A stretch of 64,000 nucleotides of DNA from Solenopsis invicta (GCF_016802725.1 NC_052670.1:16459641-16523640); one strand, 5' to 3'; positions 22,111 to 32,413 are shown, counted from the first letter of the stretch. The notes: generated by a model not told the origin, from the sequence alone. Numbers and translations are program-made.

Positions 22111-22352
22111 AGTAACACGTTCAGCAGAAGTAGATCCGTCAATCGCCGGAGCACGAACGCTTCCGTCTCGAGATTGAACGTCCGTTCGGGACCTTATACT
22201 AAGATTCACAGCGGTAGCGGCTTCCCCTGTTCACGTACTCTGCAGACTAGACACCGCAACCCGGACACGGCAGCGTGGAGCGCGCAGCAGTTGGGCTGCG
22301 CTCTCTGTTATAAAGGAAGCCTCTGACCCAGTATCAAGCAGGACTCGCACCG

Positions 22353-23625
22353 TCAGCTGCCTGCGAACGGTACCTCAAGCAGAACCTGAGCCGTGGTCAG
22401 CAGGACGGTTCTTCCGCTAGTAGCGACGACCGAGCTCACCCTTGTACTCAAGAAATTAGAGTCCGTTCCTCTTGTCTGCTCCTTGGAGGCGCCTCCGGTT
22501 TGCCTAAAAATTAAGCCCGTGCAAAGTAGTGTGATGATTCGCGCCACATACCAAATAACGACCGCTGGCCGGACAAGAGTCCGCTTGATGTCTAGATTTA
22601 ACGCAATTCAAATACACGCCAAATTTTTTCACTTGTTCTGCGCGTTGAGCAACTAGCAACGCCTTGTATTTTGGGCAGAATGTGCGGTTAATGCGTGCGT
22701 ACCCTGGCAAAGAGTACACGTCTTCGCCTTTAATTTTGAAGTCACGGCTGTGTTGCATGTAACGCGCGTGGCCTTAGCTGAGGATCTTGCACTCACTCCT
22801 GGTCCTCCCCGCGGGAGGGGAGCGTCCACCATAGCAGCCTCCAAAGCGCGCACTTGGTTTTCCAGATAAACCTGTAAGTGCTGGAACGTCGGGGAATCAT
22901 GCAAATCAAAGAGCGACGTCTCCCAGTGCATCCGCGTTGTGGCGTCCAATTTGCTAACGAGCAGGTGGACGAACCAGTCGTCCCATGCCTCTACTGGTCG
23001 CCCCAATAAGGCAAATGTTCGCCGGGCTTGGTTAAGCTCTTGGTTAACTCCTAACAGTCACTTAATCTTACCAACCGAAGATTTGACTGTGACTGGATAA
23101 GAGATCAAGTGGCGCATGTGAGCGCAGAGTAGAACGCGCATATTGTCATAGCGCATCACTAAATCGTGCCACGCCCCGTCATAGGCACCATTCGTCAAAG
23201 GAACGCCGGCAACGACTTCCGCTGCTTCACCGGTCAGGCACCCCATCAAATATTGAAGCTTCTACACCTTAGGAACCCCCGTAATGTCATGAACGAGCGA
23301 ACAAAATAAGTGTCGAAATCCCTCCCACTTGAGTTGATCGCCGGAGAATTTCGGTAACTCCAGCTTCGAAAGCTGCATTTGTTTAAGCACCGACGGTCGT
23401 GGAGCTTGGCCCTGGGCGTTCCTCTACTTTTGCAGTTCCCGCTCTATTTAGATGAACGAATAGATCATTAAGTTTACTATGCATACCAAAATACGCCTCT
23501 TCTGTCGTGGTAAAGTGATCGTCCTTTATGTAGTCCGTTTTGTCAGCCTCGAAATCGGCCGCGATTTCGAAGTGCCGTCCTAATAGCGCTTCCAGTAGTC
23601 ATCAAGACGCGCCAGCCGGCTCGAG
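22353..23625 (-). pseudogene. BEL/Pao gag remnant
   Basis: Capsid-like segments: an N-terminal piece near 23450-23625, a MMGCLTGEAAEVVAG-like motif at 23249-23058 and a further capsid piece at 23006-22653. A zinc-knuckle-like region follows near 22504-22640 with the spacing C-x2-(S)-x2-H-x4-C. The first knuckle has lost a cysteine (CVKSRHQADSC). Stops and phase changes separate the pieces. The start is missing. Confidence 0.75.
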
Positions 23626-23699
23626 ATTAAGTATATCGTAATTTTGGCTTGCCCTAATTTTTGCATATAATTTTTGCACACCCACATGCAGGAGATGTA

Positions 23700-24545
23700 T
23701 TTCGCTAGGACGCGTTATTGTAAAGGAAAATAACTTTGCGCCTGTTACTCGCTACTGCTGGTCTTTTTTGTAACAGCTCATCATTCAATTTATTCAATTG
23801 ACGTTTATAGATATCGGCAGTAACAGTTTTGTTTGGTTTCAGCAGCTCGTAGTACAGCACTCCTTGCTGATTCCACCAAATGTAAAGTATTACTTTATGA
23901 CCGTGGATGTTCCGTTTTGGCTGCGATGTTGATGATTGTCCTGGGTCTACCCATGATTTCTTGTGTTTAAGATTGTTATAGTAGATCCACTTTTCATTGC
24001 CAGTCACAATACGCCACAGAAAACTCTTCTTTTTTTGCTTGGCAAGCAAGAAAACCGTGATATTAAAACGATTGTGAATGGCACTTTCAGGTAATTCATG
24101 TGGACCCATCTTTCTTCTTTTTGGATTTTTCTCATGGCGTGTAAACGTTTGGAAACAGCTGTTTTAGTAACTCTTTGCTCATTTCCAGTTCTTGTAATGA
24201 ATGAGCTAAGTTTTTATGCAATAATGCTAGCAATTCGTCTTCGAATTTTTTCGGCTGTCCTGAGCGTGGTTTGTCATTGACATCAAAATCATTACTTTTG
24301 AACCGTCTATACCACTCTTTACATGTTGTATGCGATAAAGCTTCATCACCATAACCTTCTTCAAATAATCAAACTTCTGCTACACATTTTTCAAATCAAA
24401 GTAGTGCAAAAGCACATGTCAAAAAAACATTCGCGTTCCATTTTTTACAAAGCAAAAAAAATTGTTTACGCAAATAATTGTGTATACTGACTGAATGTTA
24501 TCAAAAAATGTCAAAACTAAAAAAAAAAAAATACCAGATGCGTTA
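23700..24545 (-). pseudogene. Mariner transposase relic
   Basis: Minus-strand mariner transposase remains. Near 24230-24400 are pieces of the DNA-binding domain (TTCKEWYRRFKSNDF and a GQPKKFED-like stretch). 24109-23705 has the first catalytic region (IVTGNEKWIYYNN, where the usual D of TGDEKW is N), IHGHKVILYIWWNQQGVLYY, and a degraded second motif (LYNNAS instead of HDNARPH). Both catalytic aspartates are replaced, so it is dead. Everything after the second motif is missing. It is distinct from the intact mariner at 59860. Confidence 0.8.
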
Positions 24546-24630
24546 GTAATTACTACTAAAACTTTTTATTTCGCCATCTAACATTTGCGGGCGGAAACTA
24601 AGTTAAGGTTTTAAACTCATTAGGCAACTT
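24546..24630. other. Spacer between mariner relic and P-like element
   Basis: Short AT-rich sequence; nothing recognised. Confidence 0.4.
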
Positions 24631-24808
24631 ACTTTGGGTGTTTACGATAACCCAGGTTGAGTTGGGTGTTTACGATAACCCAGGTTTTTGGCTCCACTAG
24701 AGCCAAAAAAGGTTAGGCATAACTCTTTTTAGTACCTTTATGATTCATGATACAACTCAACGCTGTATCGTATTGTCTGAGTTAAGTTAGACCTCGTGCT
24801 CAGGCGAT

Positions 24809-25189
24809 ATACTGCATAAAAATTTCATAATAGCTATTTATATAAGTTTCTAATCACGTATAAATATTGCATCTTTTGAAGGAAATAATAAGCCTCCTTT
24901 ATTTTTTATGGAAATCAAATCATGGTCCTAAGAATTTAGCTGAAGTTCTGTCAAAACGTCGACACATTGTTCACGATGTTTTTTGTTAAAAATGTACTGC
25001 AAAGCCTGATATGTATGATATAATACTACGAGAGCATCTTGTAATTAGCTGCAAGTCATTTTTATTACAATACAAAACAATATCATATATTTGTAAGTTT
25101 TTATTATTACAGTTTGATTCATGAGTTATTAATGTCTATTTTCTATTATTGGCGGTTTTATTTTATCATCGTAATTGAATTTAATGAAA
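24809..25189. other. AT-rich 3' part of the P-type relic
   Basis: No coding region recognised; probably the 3' untranslated part of the P-type element between its transposase end and the inverted repeat. Confidence 0.4.
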
Positions 25190-25359
25190 AAATAGAATAT
25201 AATATATTTACATTTGATAATGGAATACAGTTTCCAGATGAATCTTTTTTTAATTCCATATGAAGTAAAATTTTTCTTTTTGCACTTTAAAATTGCTTTG
25301 AACTAATAAGGTTATTATTGCATCTAAATTGATATCTTATAATACTAAACATAAGTTCT
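25190..25359 (-). pseudogene. P-element-like transposase fragment, downstream part
   Basis: Minus-strand continuation of the fragment at 32160-32413. It contains the block that follows SQDHLE in P-type transposases: KRKILLHMELKKDSSGNCIP, where relatives have (Y)KRLLVH and a GNCIPL motif. One in-frame stop is present. The two halves join across the copia insertion once one copy of the 5-base duplication is removed. Confidence 0.65.
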
Positions 25360-25589
25360 TATTGGAAAAGCCGACTTTGAACGAGCAATGCGCTCCCGCC
25401 TTTTAGAGATGGCAGCTGTGGTGGCGCGAGTGCCGAGCGCCTCTCGTGTGTGCGACCGACCGGCATTCGTTTGGAGAGACTCAAGCGGGTTATGTATAGA
25501 GCGTGTGATACTTAATAAAGAGTGATTTAAGTAAAGAAGCTGTGTCTCAGTGAATCGCATCCCGTCCCCAGCCACGCACTATTACAACA
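25360..25589 (+). repeat. Copia 5' LTR (230 bp)
   Basis: Runs from TATTGGAAAAGCC to ATTACAACA. The termini read TA...CA, not the usual TG...CA, in both LTRs. AATAAA is near 25516 and TTTGGAGAGACTC lies upstream. It differs from the 3' LTR at two positions (CCTCTCG here for CTTCTCG, and TTATGTA for TTACGTA). Confidence 0.95.
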
Positions 25590-25603
25590 GGTTATCGGCC
25601 CAG
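25590..25603 (+). promoter_or_regulatory. Primer-binding site, initiator-tRNA-Met half type
   Basis: GGTTATCGGCCCAG starts immediately after the LTR. It matches, with one mismatch, the complement of the anticodon region of insect initiator tRNA-Met, which primes Drosophila copia as a half-tRNA. It does not resemble a tRNA 3'-end complement (TGG...). Confidence 0.75.
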
Positions 25604-26659
25604 TACACGTGCTCATTGCGCAAGGAGCGAGACACGTGGAAAGTGAACGGAAGGGTTCGCGAGACGCCGGTGAAGGGCATCGGAAAAGGAGATAAAAGTA
25701 ATTAGAAGATTAGAGGGTAAGTAAACGACATCTCTCGATGCTGACGAGCGAAACGAGAGAAAACAGCTCATAAGAACGTTCAATATATATTGTTAGAAAA
25801 GGATAGAAGAAAGTTTTACTTTTGAGAGATAGAGATAGAGTACAATATAGAAGTAGAGATTCCCGGCTAATAAGAACGTTCGAGAAATGCTGTTAGAAGT
25901 TAGAAGGAGACAAATTCCTTTTGCTTTTTTTGATAGAAGTAGAGAAAGACGAAATTGAAAGAGATGTATATTAGAGAGAGAGAGATGTCGCTTGGGAACG
26001 AAGCGGCGACGTGCGCGTGCAAGTCCGAGCGTGTATGGCGAGAGCCTTTTGTTTTGGCGCGCGAATCTTGTTGCTGGGCGCGCACAACCATATAACCGAT
26101 TTCGACTAATACAGCACCGGTGTTAGATGATTAGATAACGATATATGTGCAATCATGATATGCGTACGAATAAAAATCTGTAGGAGTCAATTTTTTTTAA
26201 AATCGGTGTGGATCGGGTCGGTGATCGAGCGAAACTTGCGGTGCGGTGTAGCTTGATTACTGTTCAGGGAGGCCGCGTAAATTTGTATGGGCCCCGTGCG
26301 CGTGCGTGATCAACCCGAGCTCCCATAGATCTTTTCAGCAGTGCTGGAGATCGCAACGGACAGCGGTGTGCGCGCGCGGATAGCCCTGCAGAGGCGCGTG
26401 GTTTTCTCGCTTTGAAGTTATTGTGAATTGCAGTGCGTTCTATATAATTTCACAAGCATACATATTTTTTTTAACTTAGAGATTTGATGATAATACCGTA
26501 AATTGATAAATGTAAACGCGAACGTTGATTAGTCGTACCGAAAGAAAAATACTAATGTTCAATTAACATTTGAATCCCGATTAGAGGGAGGAGGAAGATT
26601 AGAAGGAAGAGGAAAAGGAGAATTTCCTGTTAGAGGAAGAGAGTCAAGAGGATCAAAAC
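25604..26659 (+). other. Copia 5' leader
   Basis: Untranslated region between primer site and gag, purine-rich with GAGA runs. Probably carries packaging and dimerisation signals, but none can be named from sequence. Confidence 0.6.
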
Positions 26660-28522
26660 ATGTTGGTGGACTACGACAGCGATGCCAGCGATAGCAGCGT
26701 GGTCATCGTAATAGAGAAAGAGAGCGACAGCGTAGATGTGACGGAAAGAGATAGAGAGGAAAAAGAGACAAAGAAGGAGACGGGAAAAGGAGGAACGATC
26801 CCGAAAAGGAAACTGCCCAGAGTCGTCGAGAACATAGAAGTGACCAGAGAATGGGCGGAAAATCGTCCGATGCTGCCGATCGGAAGCAGGATTATATACG
26901 AGAAGCAGGAAAAACTGGTCACAAGGATGGAGAGGTCGACGCAAGTGCTCGACAAAGTGATGTCGAAGGCCAACGAAATGATGGACAAAATGGTGGAAGT
27001 CTCTAGATTAAATCTAGAGAAAGAAAAAGCCAGACTTAGATTTTTAGAGGTAAATAATAAAAATAAGCAAGATTCAGTTAAGAATGATATAACAACGGTT
27101 AAAGAATTAGAGATAGAATCTAAAAAGAGAAAATTAGATGAAATCAAAGTCTGTTCCGCCGGAAAAGATAGAAGTTTAGAGACAATTAAAAATGCAATAA
27201 AGTTAGAGTTAAATAATCAGAGGTTGCACATTAAAAGAGAATACAAGCTGACGCAAAAATACAACTTTGATCTTTGGATGGATTATTTAAAATCTGAGTT
27301 AACAAATAACGACTTATTAGATGTAATAGATTTGAGTATTAAAAGTCCTGAAAATCTTTCCGAGTTAGAAATTGTAAAAAGAAAAGGTTTAGTTAGAGAT
27401 ATCATAATTAATCATTTGGATGAAAGTTATCATAAGAGAATTCTACATGAAAAAGAGCCAATAGAGATTTTAAAGAAATTAAGAGGATATAAGAAAAGCA
27501 AAATAAATGTTACTCACACATCGGTAAGAGCTAAGCTTTACCAAATTAAAATGAGAAAAGATGAAAAAGTAAGTGATTTTTGCGAACGCTTCGATTCAAT
27601 AATTAGAGAGTATGAATCGTGTGAGGATGCGGTGCTTCTCACAGAACAAGAAATTAGATCCGCATTTTATCAGGCCGTGTCGATTAATGTACCGGAACTG
27701 AGAAATGTAGATTTAATTAGAAGACAATCAAACCTGAAAGAAATGAACACGGATGAAATAAAATCTTTTATGATGCAGCTAGAGGCAGAGAAAAAGAGCG
27801 AAACTAGAGAGAAGTTAGAGAGAGTAGAGAAGCCCGAAACCAGAGTGCAGAGGGCTACCATAGAAGAAACCAAATGCTTTAGATGTAACCGGATGGGCCA
27901 CATGGCAAAAGACTGTCCGTTGGCGGAACTAGGGGCCTGGTTCTGTTACTATTGCCAGGAGATACGAGGCCACAAAGGGGATAGCTGCCCCAATTCCGGA
28001 AAAGAGGCGAACAGATTTAGAGGAAAAAGGTACGCAAATAAAACCATTGATAAAAATATAAAGAAAAAGAGTAAATTTGAACATAGAGGCACTGAAAGAG
28101 TTAACGACAAAGGGAAAATAACTAAAATACAAAACGTCAAGAAAACTGCAACGAAGACAGCAAAAGAAGATAAATCAAAAGAAGGTAAAATATGTAAGGT
28201 TAAACTAATACAAGATAGAGATAGTACAAAAGAGTTAGTTAATTTTATTGCTGACTCGGGTGCAACAGATCATATTGTAAATAAGAGCATAATCTTGTCA
28301 AATTTTGAAAAATGTAAAGATAGAGTTATCAAATGCGCGAATAAAAATGAGCTTGCAGACATTTCGATAGATGGTAAAGGAGATCTTCTATTAATATCAA
28401 ATGCCAAAGAAAATAGAGTCATTAAATTAACTAATGTAATGACAACGAAAGAAGTATCTGAAAAACTTATTGTCTTTAAGAAAATTGGCGGATGCAGGGT
28501 TCAGTATTTATTTAGACGATAA
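26660..28522 (+). CDS. Copia gag-protease
   Basis: 620-codon frame from ATG 26660. It encodes the capsid/nucleocapsid polyprotein and the aspartic protease that processes it in the particle. The N-terminus is acidic and lysine-rich with coiled-coil potential (residues 90-180). The capsid region spans roughly 190-370. The CCHC knuckle CFRCNRMGHMAKDC is near residue 405, followed by a second Cys/His cluster. The protease active site ADSGATDHIV (family DSGAT/DSGAS) is near residue 531. The frame leaves the conserved sequence at about 28468, near the end of the protease region, and stops at 28522, while homology continues in the +1 phase as pol. Length is normal for gag-protease. Confidence 0.9.
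   Translation: MLVDYDSDASDSSVVIVIEKESDSVDVTERDREEKETKKETGKGGTIPKRKLPRVVENIEVTREWAENRPMLPIGSRIIYEKQEKLVTRMERSTQVLDKVMSKANEMMDKMVEVSRLNLEKEKARLRFLEVNNKNKQDSVKNDITTVKELEIESKKRKLDEIKVCSAGKDRSLETIKNAIKLELNNQRLHIKREYKLTQKYNFDLWMDYLKSELTNNDLLDVIDLSIKSPENLSELEIVKRKGLVRDIIINHLDESYHKRILHEKEPIEILKKLRGYKKSKINVTHTSVRAKLYQIKMRKDEKVSDFCERFDSIIREYESCEDAVLLTEQEIRSAFYQAVSINVPELRNVDLIRRQSNLKEMNTDEIKSFMMQLEAEKKSETREKLERVEKPETRVQRATIEETKCFRCNRMGHMAKDCPLAELGAWFCYYCQEIRGHKGDSCPNSGKEANRFRGKRYANKTIDKNIKKKSKFEHRGTERVNDKGKITKIQNVKKTATKTAKEDKSKEGKICKVKLIQDRDSTKELVNFIADSGATDHIVNKSIILSNFEKCKDRVIKCANKNELADISIDGKGDLLLISNAKENRVIKLTNVMTTKEVSEKLIVFKKIGGCRVQYLFRR
28466..28472 (+). promoter_or_regulatory. +1 phase change CTT-A-TTG between gag-protease and pol
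   Basis: Copia elements usually have one long frame. Here the conserved sequence changes phase at AAA CTT A TTG TCT. CTTA matches the first four bases of the Ty1 +1 shift site CTTAGGC, where tRNA-Leu slips from CUU to UUA. A one-base insertion is the simpler explanation; programmed shifting is possible. Confidence 0.5.
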
Positions 28523-31500
28523 ATTGCTTAGAGTTTACAATAAATTCACAAATAAAACAGTTTTTGAAGGAAAATATGAGAAGCCAAATTGGACTATGCA
28601 ATTTGAAGTCAAAAACATAGAGAATGAAAATAATGTTGAGTGTGTTATATATAAATGTAGAGCAGAAATTGTTCCACATTGTGAGCTTCCTGAACAATCG
28701 CGAGCAAATATTCAGAATAATGAGTTATCAATTTCGGAGGGAGAATTAGATGAGAGAAATAATATTGACTCTGCGATTGGGAGGAAGAATGAAGGAGAGC
28801 TCACAAATGTGAACAACAGCAATACTGAATCTGAGCAAGCCATTAAGTTAGAGGACATACAAACAATAGAAAATATAGAAGAAATGTTTGAAAGCTCAGT
28901 AACCGAAGAAGTAAAGAAATTAGAGAAAATAAATGAGGCAATGTTATGGCATGTTAGACTAGGTCACGCATCGCTAAACTATTTAAAACAATTACAAAAG
29001 GTAGAAAAGAGATTAGAGAATGTTAAGTTTGATAATTCCATATTAGAGTGTGAAGTCTGTATAATGGCAAAGATGACAAAACTGCCGTATAAAGAGAATA
29101 GAAGTAGAGCTCAGAGACCATTACAGGTAATACATACGGACATCATGGGACCAATCAAACCTATATCCTATCCAGGACAAAAGAGATTCATAATAACGTT
29201 TATAGACGACTACTCTAGACTGGCGAAAGCCTACTCTTTGAAGACGAAAGATGAATCGGGAGAGGCTCTAGAGAAATATCTAATATCCGCCAGAAATCTA
29301 CTAGGAAAAGAAGAAAAACTGTGTTACGTGAAGTCAGATCAAGGCAAGGAATTCACGGGAGGTACATTTAGAGAAGTGCTGAAAAGAGAAAAGACAGAAG
29401 CCATACTTGCACCACCGTACACTCCGGAACACAATGGAGTTGCAGAAAGATTCAATAGAACATTACAAGAGAAAGTGAGAACATATATGTTTGACTCGGG
29501 ATTACCAAAGAGTATGTGGGAGTCGGCGGTTGACGCTGCGGTGCATGCGTACAACAGATCTCCACACAAAACCATAGAATATGAGATCCCGTTGAAGAAG
29601 TTTTCACCAGAAACGAGTTGTCATTTTGAGCAAATAAAAAGATTCGGATGTATTGGATATGCAAGGGTACCAAAGTCTTCGTCGAAGTTCGACAGGAGAG
29701 CTGTTAGAGGCGTGTTGGTGGGATACACCGACACTGGATATATACTCTGGCATCCAAGCACAAGAAAGTTCATAGAGTCCCGACACATTCGGTTTAATGA
29801 AAAGGCAACATATAGAAGTACATATAAAAACAGTCAAATAGAAAAAGAAAAAGACTCAGACTGGATGAAAGAATTTGTAGAAGATGAGGAAAAGGGAAAA
29901 GAAAACTTGGAGATTCCTGAGAAAAGAAAAAGAGGAAGACCAAGAAAACAAACAGCCCAGTTAGAAGAACAGAAACAGAAGGTCGAACAAAAGAAGAGCG
30001 AAGCTCCAATAACTAGAAGCAAAAGCAAGAGAAAATTAGAGGATGAGAGAGATACTAACGTGCGGAGACTAATAGAAGATACTAGTTTCACTAAGCATAT
30101 TACTGTTAAAAATATTGGACAGAATATAGAAATTGAAGAACTGAGTCGATGTCTTCTGGCATCATTACATAGAGAACCCTCGACATATGAAGAGGCGATG
30201 ACGAGCAGCGAAAGAGAAAATTGGAAAAATGCTGTAATAGAAGAACTTAAATCTATGCAGATCAATCAAGTATGGAGGCTTGTTGATAGACCAAAAGAGA
30301 CGATGGACGGTAAACGAGCTAATATTATAGATTCAAGATGGGTATTTAAGAGAAAACTAGAAGCAGATGGATCAACCAGATATAAAGCGAGGCTGGTGAT
30401 AAGAGGATGTAAAGACAAGAATGTGTATGACTTGAAAGAGACATATGCACCGGTTTCAAGATTGTCTTTAGTCAGATCCATATTAGCAATAATAAACAAG
30501 CATAATCTATATACCCGCCAACTAGATGTGAAAACTGCATTCCTGAATGGAACTATAGAAGAAGAAATATATATGGAAATTCCAGACGGATTAGAAGTGA
30601 ATAAAAACACCGAGAAGACGAAGGTGTGTAAATTGAATAGAGCCTTGTACGGATTGAAGATAAGTCCGAAAAGATGGAATAAGAGGTTTTCAGAGGAAGC
30701 CAAGAAACTTGGATTAGAGAATGATCTACACGATCCATGCCTGTTCACATGGAGGAAAGAAGGCATAATGGTGATCATATTACTTTATGTAGATGACATG
30801 CTAGTTGCAAGCAACGACCAGAAGAAATTAGAGGAAATTACAGAAAAGTTGAGTGAAACCTTTGAGATGAAGAATCTTGGAGAACCCAAGACTTTTCTGG
30901 GAATAACAATAGAGCGAAACAAAGAAGAAAGATATATGAGCATTCATCAGACGCAATATACTGAGAGAGTACTTGAAAAGTTTCATATGAATGAATGCAA
31001 ACCTCAGAGTACTCCTATGGTCACTAGAAGGCTGAGCAACAAAAAGAGTAAATTAGAAGAAAAGAATTCTAAAAAAGAAGTTACAAGAGTACCCTATAGA
31101 GAAGCGATAGGAAGTTTAATGTATCTGGCTAATGCTACACGACCTGACATAGCTTTTGCAGTAAATTATTTGGCGAGAAAACAGTTAGAGCCTACAGAAG
31201 AAGACTGGCAAGATGTGAAAAGAGTCTTCAGATATCTTAGAGGAACTGCAAATCGAGGGTTAACATTTAGAGGTAAAACAGACGAGTTAGAGTCATTAAC
31301 AGACGCCAGTTTCAGAGATTGCGTTGACTCTACATCCACTGGAGGATATATAATCAGACTATATGGAGATGTAATAGCATGGAAAAGTTATAAACAGAAT
31401 TATGTTACACTTTCTACTTGTCAAGCAGAATACCTAGCAATGAGTGAGGCCTGTCAAGAAGTAATTTCGTTAGACAAGTCACTCAGATATGTTGTTGGAA

Positions 31501-31829
31501 GAACATTCTTGCCTGCTACAATCTGGTGCGACAATAGAGCAGCAGGAAACTGCACTAAGAAGGATGGAAGTCATAAACTTAAAACGTTTGATGACAACTT
31601 AGAGGAAATAAAGAGAAATTTAATAGAGAGAGAAGAAACTGGAAACAGAAAACATATGGCTAACACTCATGGAGATTTTGTCAAACAGTGTGTAGATCAA
31701 GGAAAGGTGAAAGTCGAATGGGTCGAGACCAAAGAGAATTTGGCAGACATTATGACAAAACCTTTGCCCTTAGAAGCATTAGCGTATCTAAGAGATAAGA
31801 TAATGAGTATAGAGTCTAAACAAAATTAG
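28470..31829 (+). CDS. Copia pol: integrase, reverse transcriptase, RNase H
   Basis: 1119-codon frame without internal stops. Residues 155-210: pre-integrase zinc domain (LWHVRLGH, CEVCIMAKM). Integrase core: D near 223 (HTDIMGP), D near 289 (KSDQGKEF) and E near 325 (GVAERFNRT), DD35E spacing. Lys/Arg-rich region near 490-525. RT from about 610, with LDVKTAFLNG and catalytic YVDDM near 772. RNase H from about 940 (LTDASFRDC, TCQAEYLAMSE, IWCDNRA). It stops at 31829, about 95 bases before the 3' LTR. All main catalytic residues are present. The pol frame has no credible own start, so expression depends on the phase change at 28466-28470. Confidence 0.95.
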   Translation: MSLRKLADAGFSIYLDDKLLRVYNKFTNKTVFEGKYEKPNWTMQFEVKNIENENNVECVIYKCRAEIVPHCELPEQSRANIQNNELSISEGELDERNNIDSAIGRKNEGELTNVNNSNTESEQAIKLEDIQTIENIEEMFESSVTEEVKKLEKINEAMLWHVRLGHASLNYLKQLQKVEKRLENVKFDNSILECEVCIMAKMTKLPYKENRSRAQRPLQVIHTDIMGPIKPISYPGQKRFIITFIDDYSRLAKAYSLKTKDESGEALEKYLISARNLLGKEEKLCYVKSDQGKEFTGGTFREVLKREKTEAILAPPYTPEHNGVAERFNRTLQEKVRTYMFDSGLPKSMWESAVDAAVHAYNRSPHKTIEYEIPLKKFSPETSCHFEQIKRFGCIGYARVPKSSSKFDRRAVRGVLVGYTDTGYILWHPSTRKFIESRHIRFNEKATYRSTYKNSQIEKEKDSDWMKEFVEDEEKGKENLEIPEKRKRGRPRKQTAQLEEQKQKVEQKKSEAPITRSKSKRKLEDERDTNVRRLIEDTSFTKHITVKNIGQNIEIEELSRCLLASLHREPSTYEEAMTSSERENWKNAVIEELKSMQINQVWRLVDRPKETMDGKRANIIDSRWVFKRKLEADGSTRYKARLVIRGCKDKNVYDLKETYAPVSRLSLVRSILAIINKHNLYTRQLDVKTAFLNGTIEEEIYMEIPDGLEVNKNTEKTKVCKLNRALYGLKISPKRWNKRFSEEAKKLGLENDLHDPCLFTWRKEGIMVIILLYVDDMLVASNDQKKLEEITEKLSETFEMKNLGEPKTFLGITIERNKEERYMSIHQTQYTERVLEKFHMNECKPQSTPMVTRRLSNKKSKLEEKNSKKEVTRVPYREAIGSLMYLANATRPDIAFAVNYLARKQLEPTEEDWQDVKRVFRYLRGTANRGLTFRGKTDELESLTDASFRDCVDSTSTGGYIIRLYGDVIAWKSYKQNYVTLSTCQAEYLAMSEACQEVISLDKSLRYVVGRTFLPATIWCDNRAAGNCTKKDGSHKLKTFDDNLEEIKRNLIEREETGNRKHMANTHGDFVKQCVDQGKVKVEWVETKENLADIMTKPLPLEALAYLRDKIMSIESKQN

Positions 31830-31912
31830 AGATTAATTTTTATTCAATAACTAATTTCTGTTATGTTTCAGATAAAGAGTAAATATAAAGAGATGCCACG
31901 GATCGCTCGTAC

Positions 31913-31924
31913 AAAGGGAGGGAG
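31913..31924 (+). promoter_or_regulatory. Copia polypurine tract
   Basis: AAAGGGAGGGAG directly precedes the 3' LTR, the expected place for the plus-strand primer. Confidence 0.85.
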
Positions 31925-32154
31925 TATTGGAAAAGCCGACTTTGAACGAGCAATGCGCTCCCGCCTTTTAGAGATGGCAGCTGTGGTGGCGCGAGTGCCG
32001 AGCGCTTCTCGTGTGTGCGACCGACCGGCATTCGTTTGGAGAGACTCAAGCGGGTTACGTATAGAGCGTGTGATACTTAATAAAGAGTGATTTAAGTAAA
32101 GAAGCTGTGTCTCAGTGAATCGCATCCCGTCCCCAGCCACGCACTATTACAACA
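31925..32154 (+). repeat. Copia 3' LTR (230 bp)
   Basis: Same length and ends (TATTGG...CAACA) as the 5' LTR, with 2 substitutions. Followed by GTTCT at 32155-32159. Confidence 0.95.
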
Positions 32155-32159
32155 GTTCT

Positions 32160-32413
32160 AAATGATCTTGACTTAATTTGTAAGTGCAAATATATTATAA
32201 CAAAGAATTTGGTTTTTCACAAAGCATATATAATCCCATTAAACATTTAATTGAAATACAAGAACCTAAAAATCTAGCGTTTTTAGAATTAATGTGCATA
32301 TTTCCATATAGACTTTCTTTTAAATTGGAAATATATTCAAAACATTTATTTAATGTTGCATACATGATGTTTCTATTCTTAAAATTAATTTGTTCCTTAT
32401 AATCGTACTTCAT
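32160..32413 (-). pseudogene. P-element-like transposase fragment, upstream part
   Basis: The minus-strand frame shows a helical region (KCFEYISNLKESLYG), then ARFLGSCISIKCLMGLYM, matching P-type/THAP9 transposases where a GFLG-(I/F)-x-(S/E)-(L/I)-x-x-L-Y block precedes a TYK(L/I)SQDH motif. That motif is present in another phase at about 32160-32195, so at least one frameshift exists. The copia element sits directly after it. The rest is at 25190-25359. Family assignment is from recalled motif order, not a search. Confidence 0.65.

Larger units (their letters stand above)
18236..23640 (-). mobile_element. Decayed BEL/Pao LTR retrotransposon
   Basis: Minus-strand gag-protease-RT-RNase H-integrase order typical of BEL/Pao, with many stops and frameshifts. 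A 3' LTR probably starts at 18354 (TGTTTATTATTTG after the purine-rich GGCGGGCGGCA) and is cut at 18235 by the MITE. The 5' end, including the 5' LTR, is missing beyond about 23640, next to a mariner relic. Confidence 0.8.
25355..32159 (+). mobile_element. Young, near-complete copia LTR retrotransposon
   Basis: A 6.8-kb plus-strand unit: duplication GTTCT (25355-25359), 5' LTR, primer site, ~1.06-kb leader, gag-protease, pol, polypurine tract, 3' LTR, duplication GTTCT (32155-32159). The LTRs differ at 2 of 230 positions, so insertion is recent on the scale of this window. Domain order protease-integrase-RT-RNase H is copia-type. The one obvious lesion is a phase change at 28466-28470. It sits inside a P-type transposase relic. 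Confidence 0.95.

Noticed and set aside
26671..30778. Minus-strand frames up to 170 codons within the copia element
   Set aside because: They mirror the purine-rich coding strand of gag and pol and give Ser/Leu/Phe-rich low-complexity peptides.
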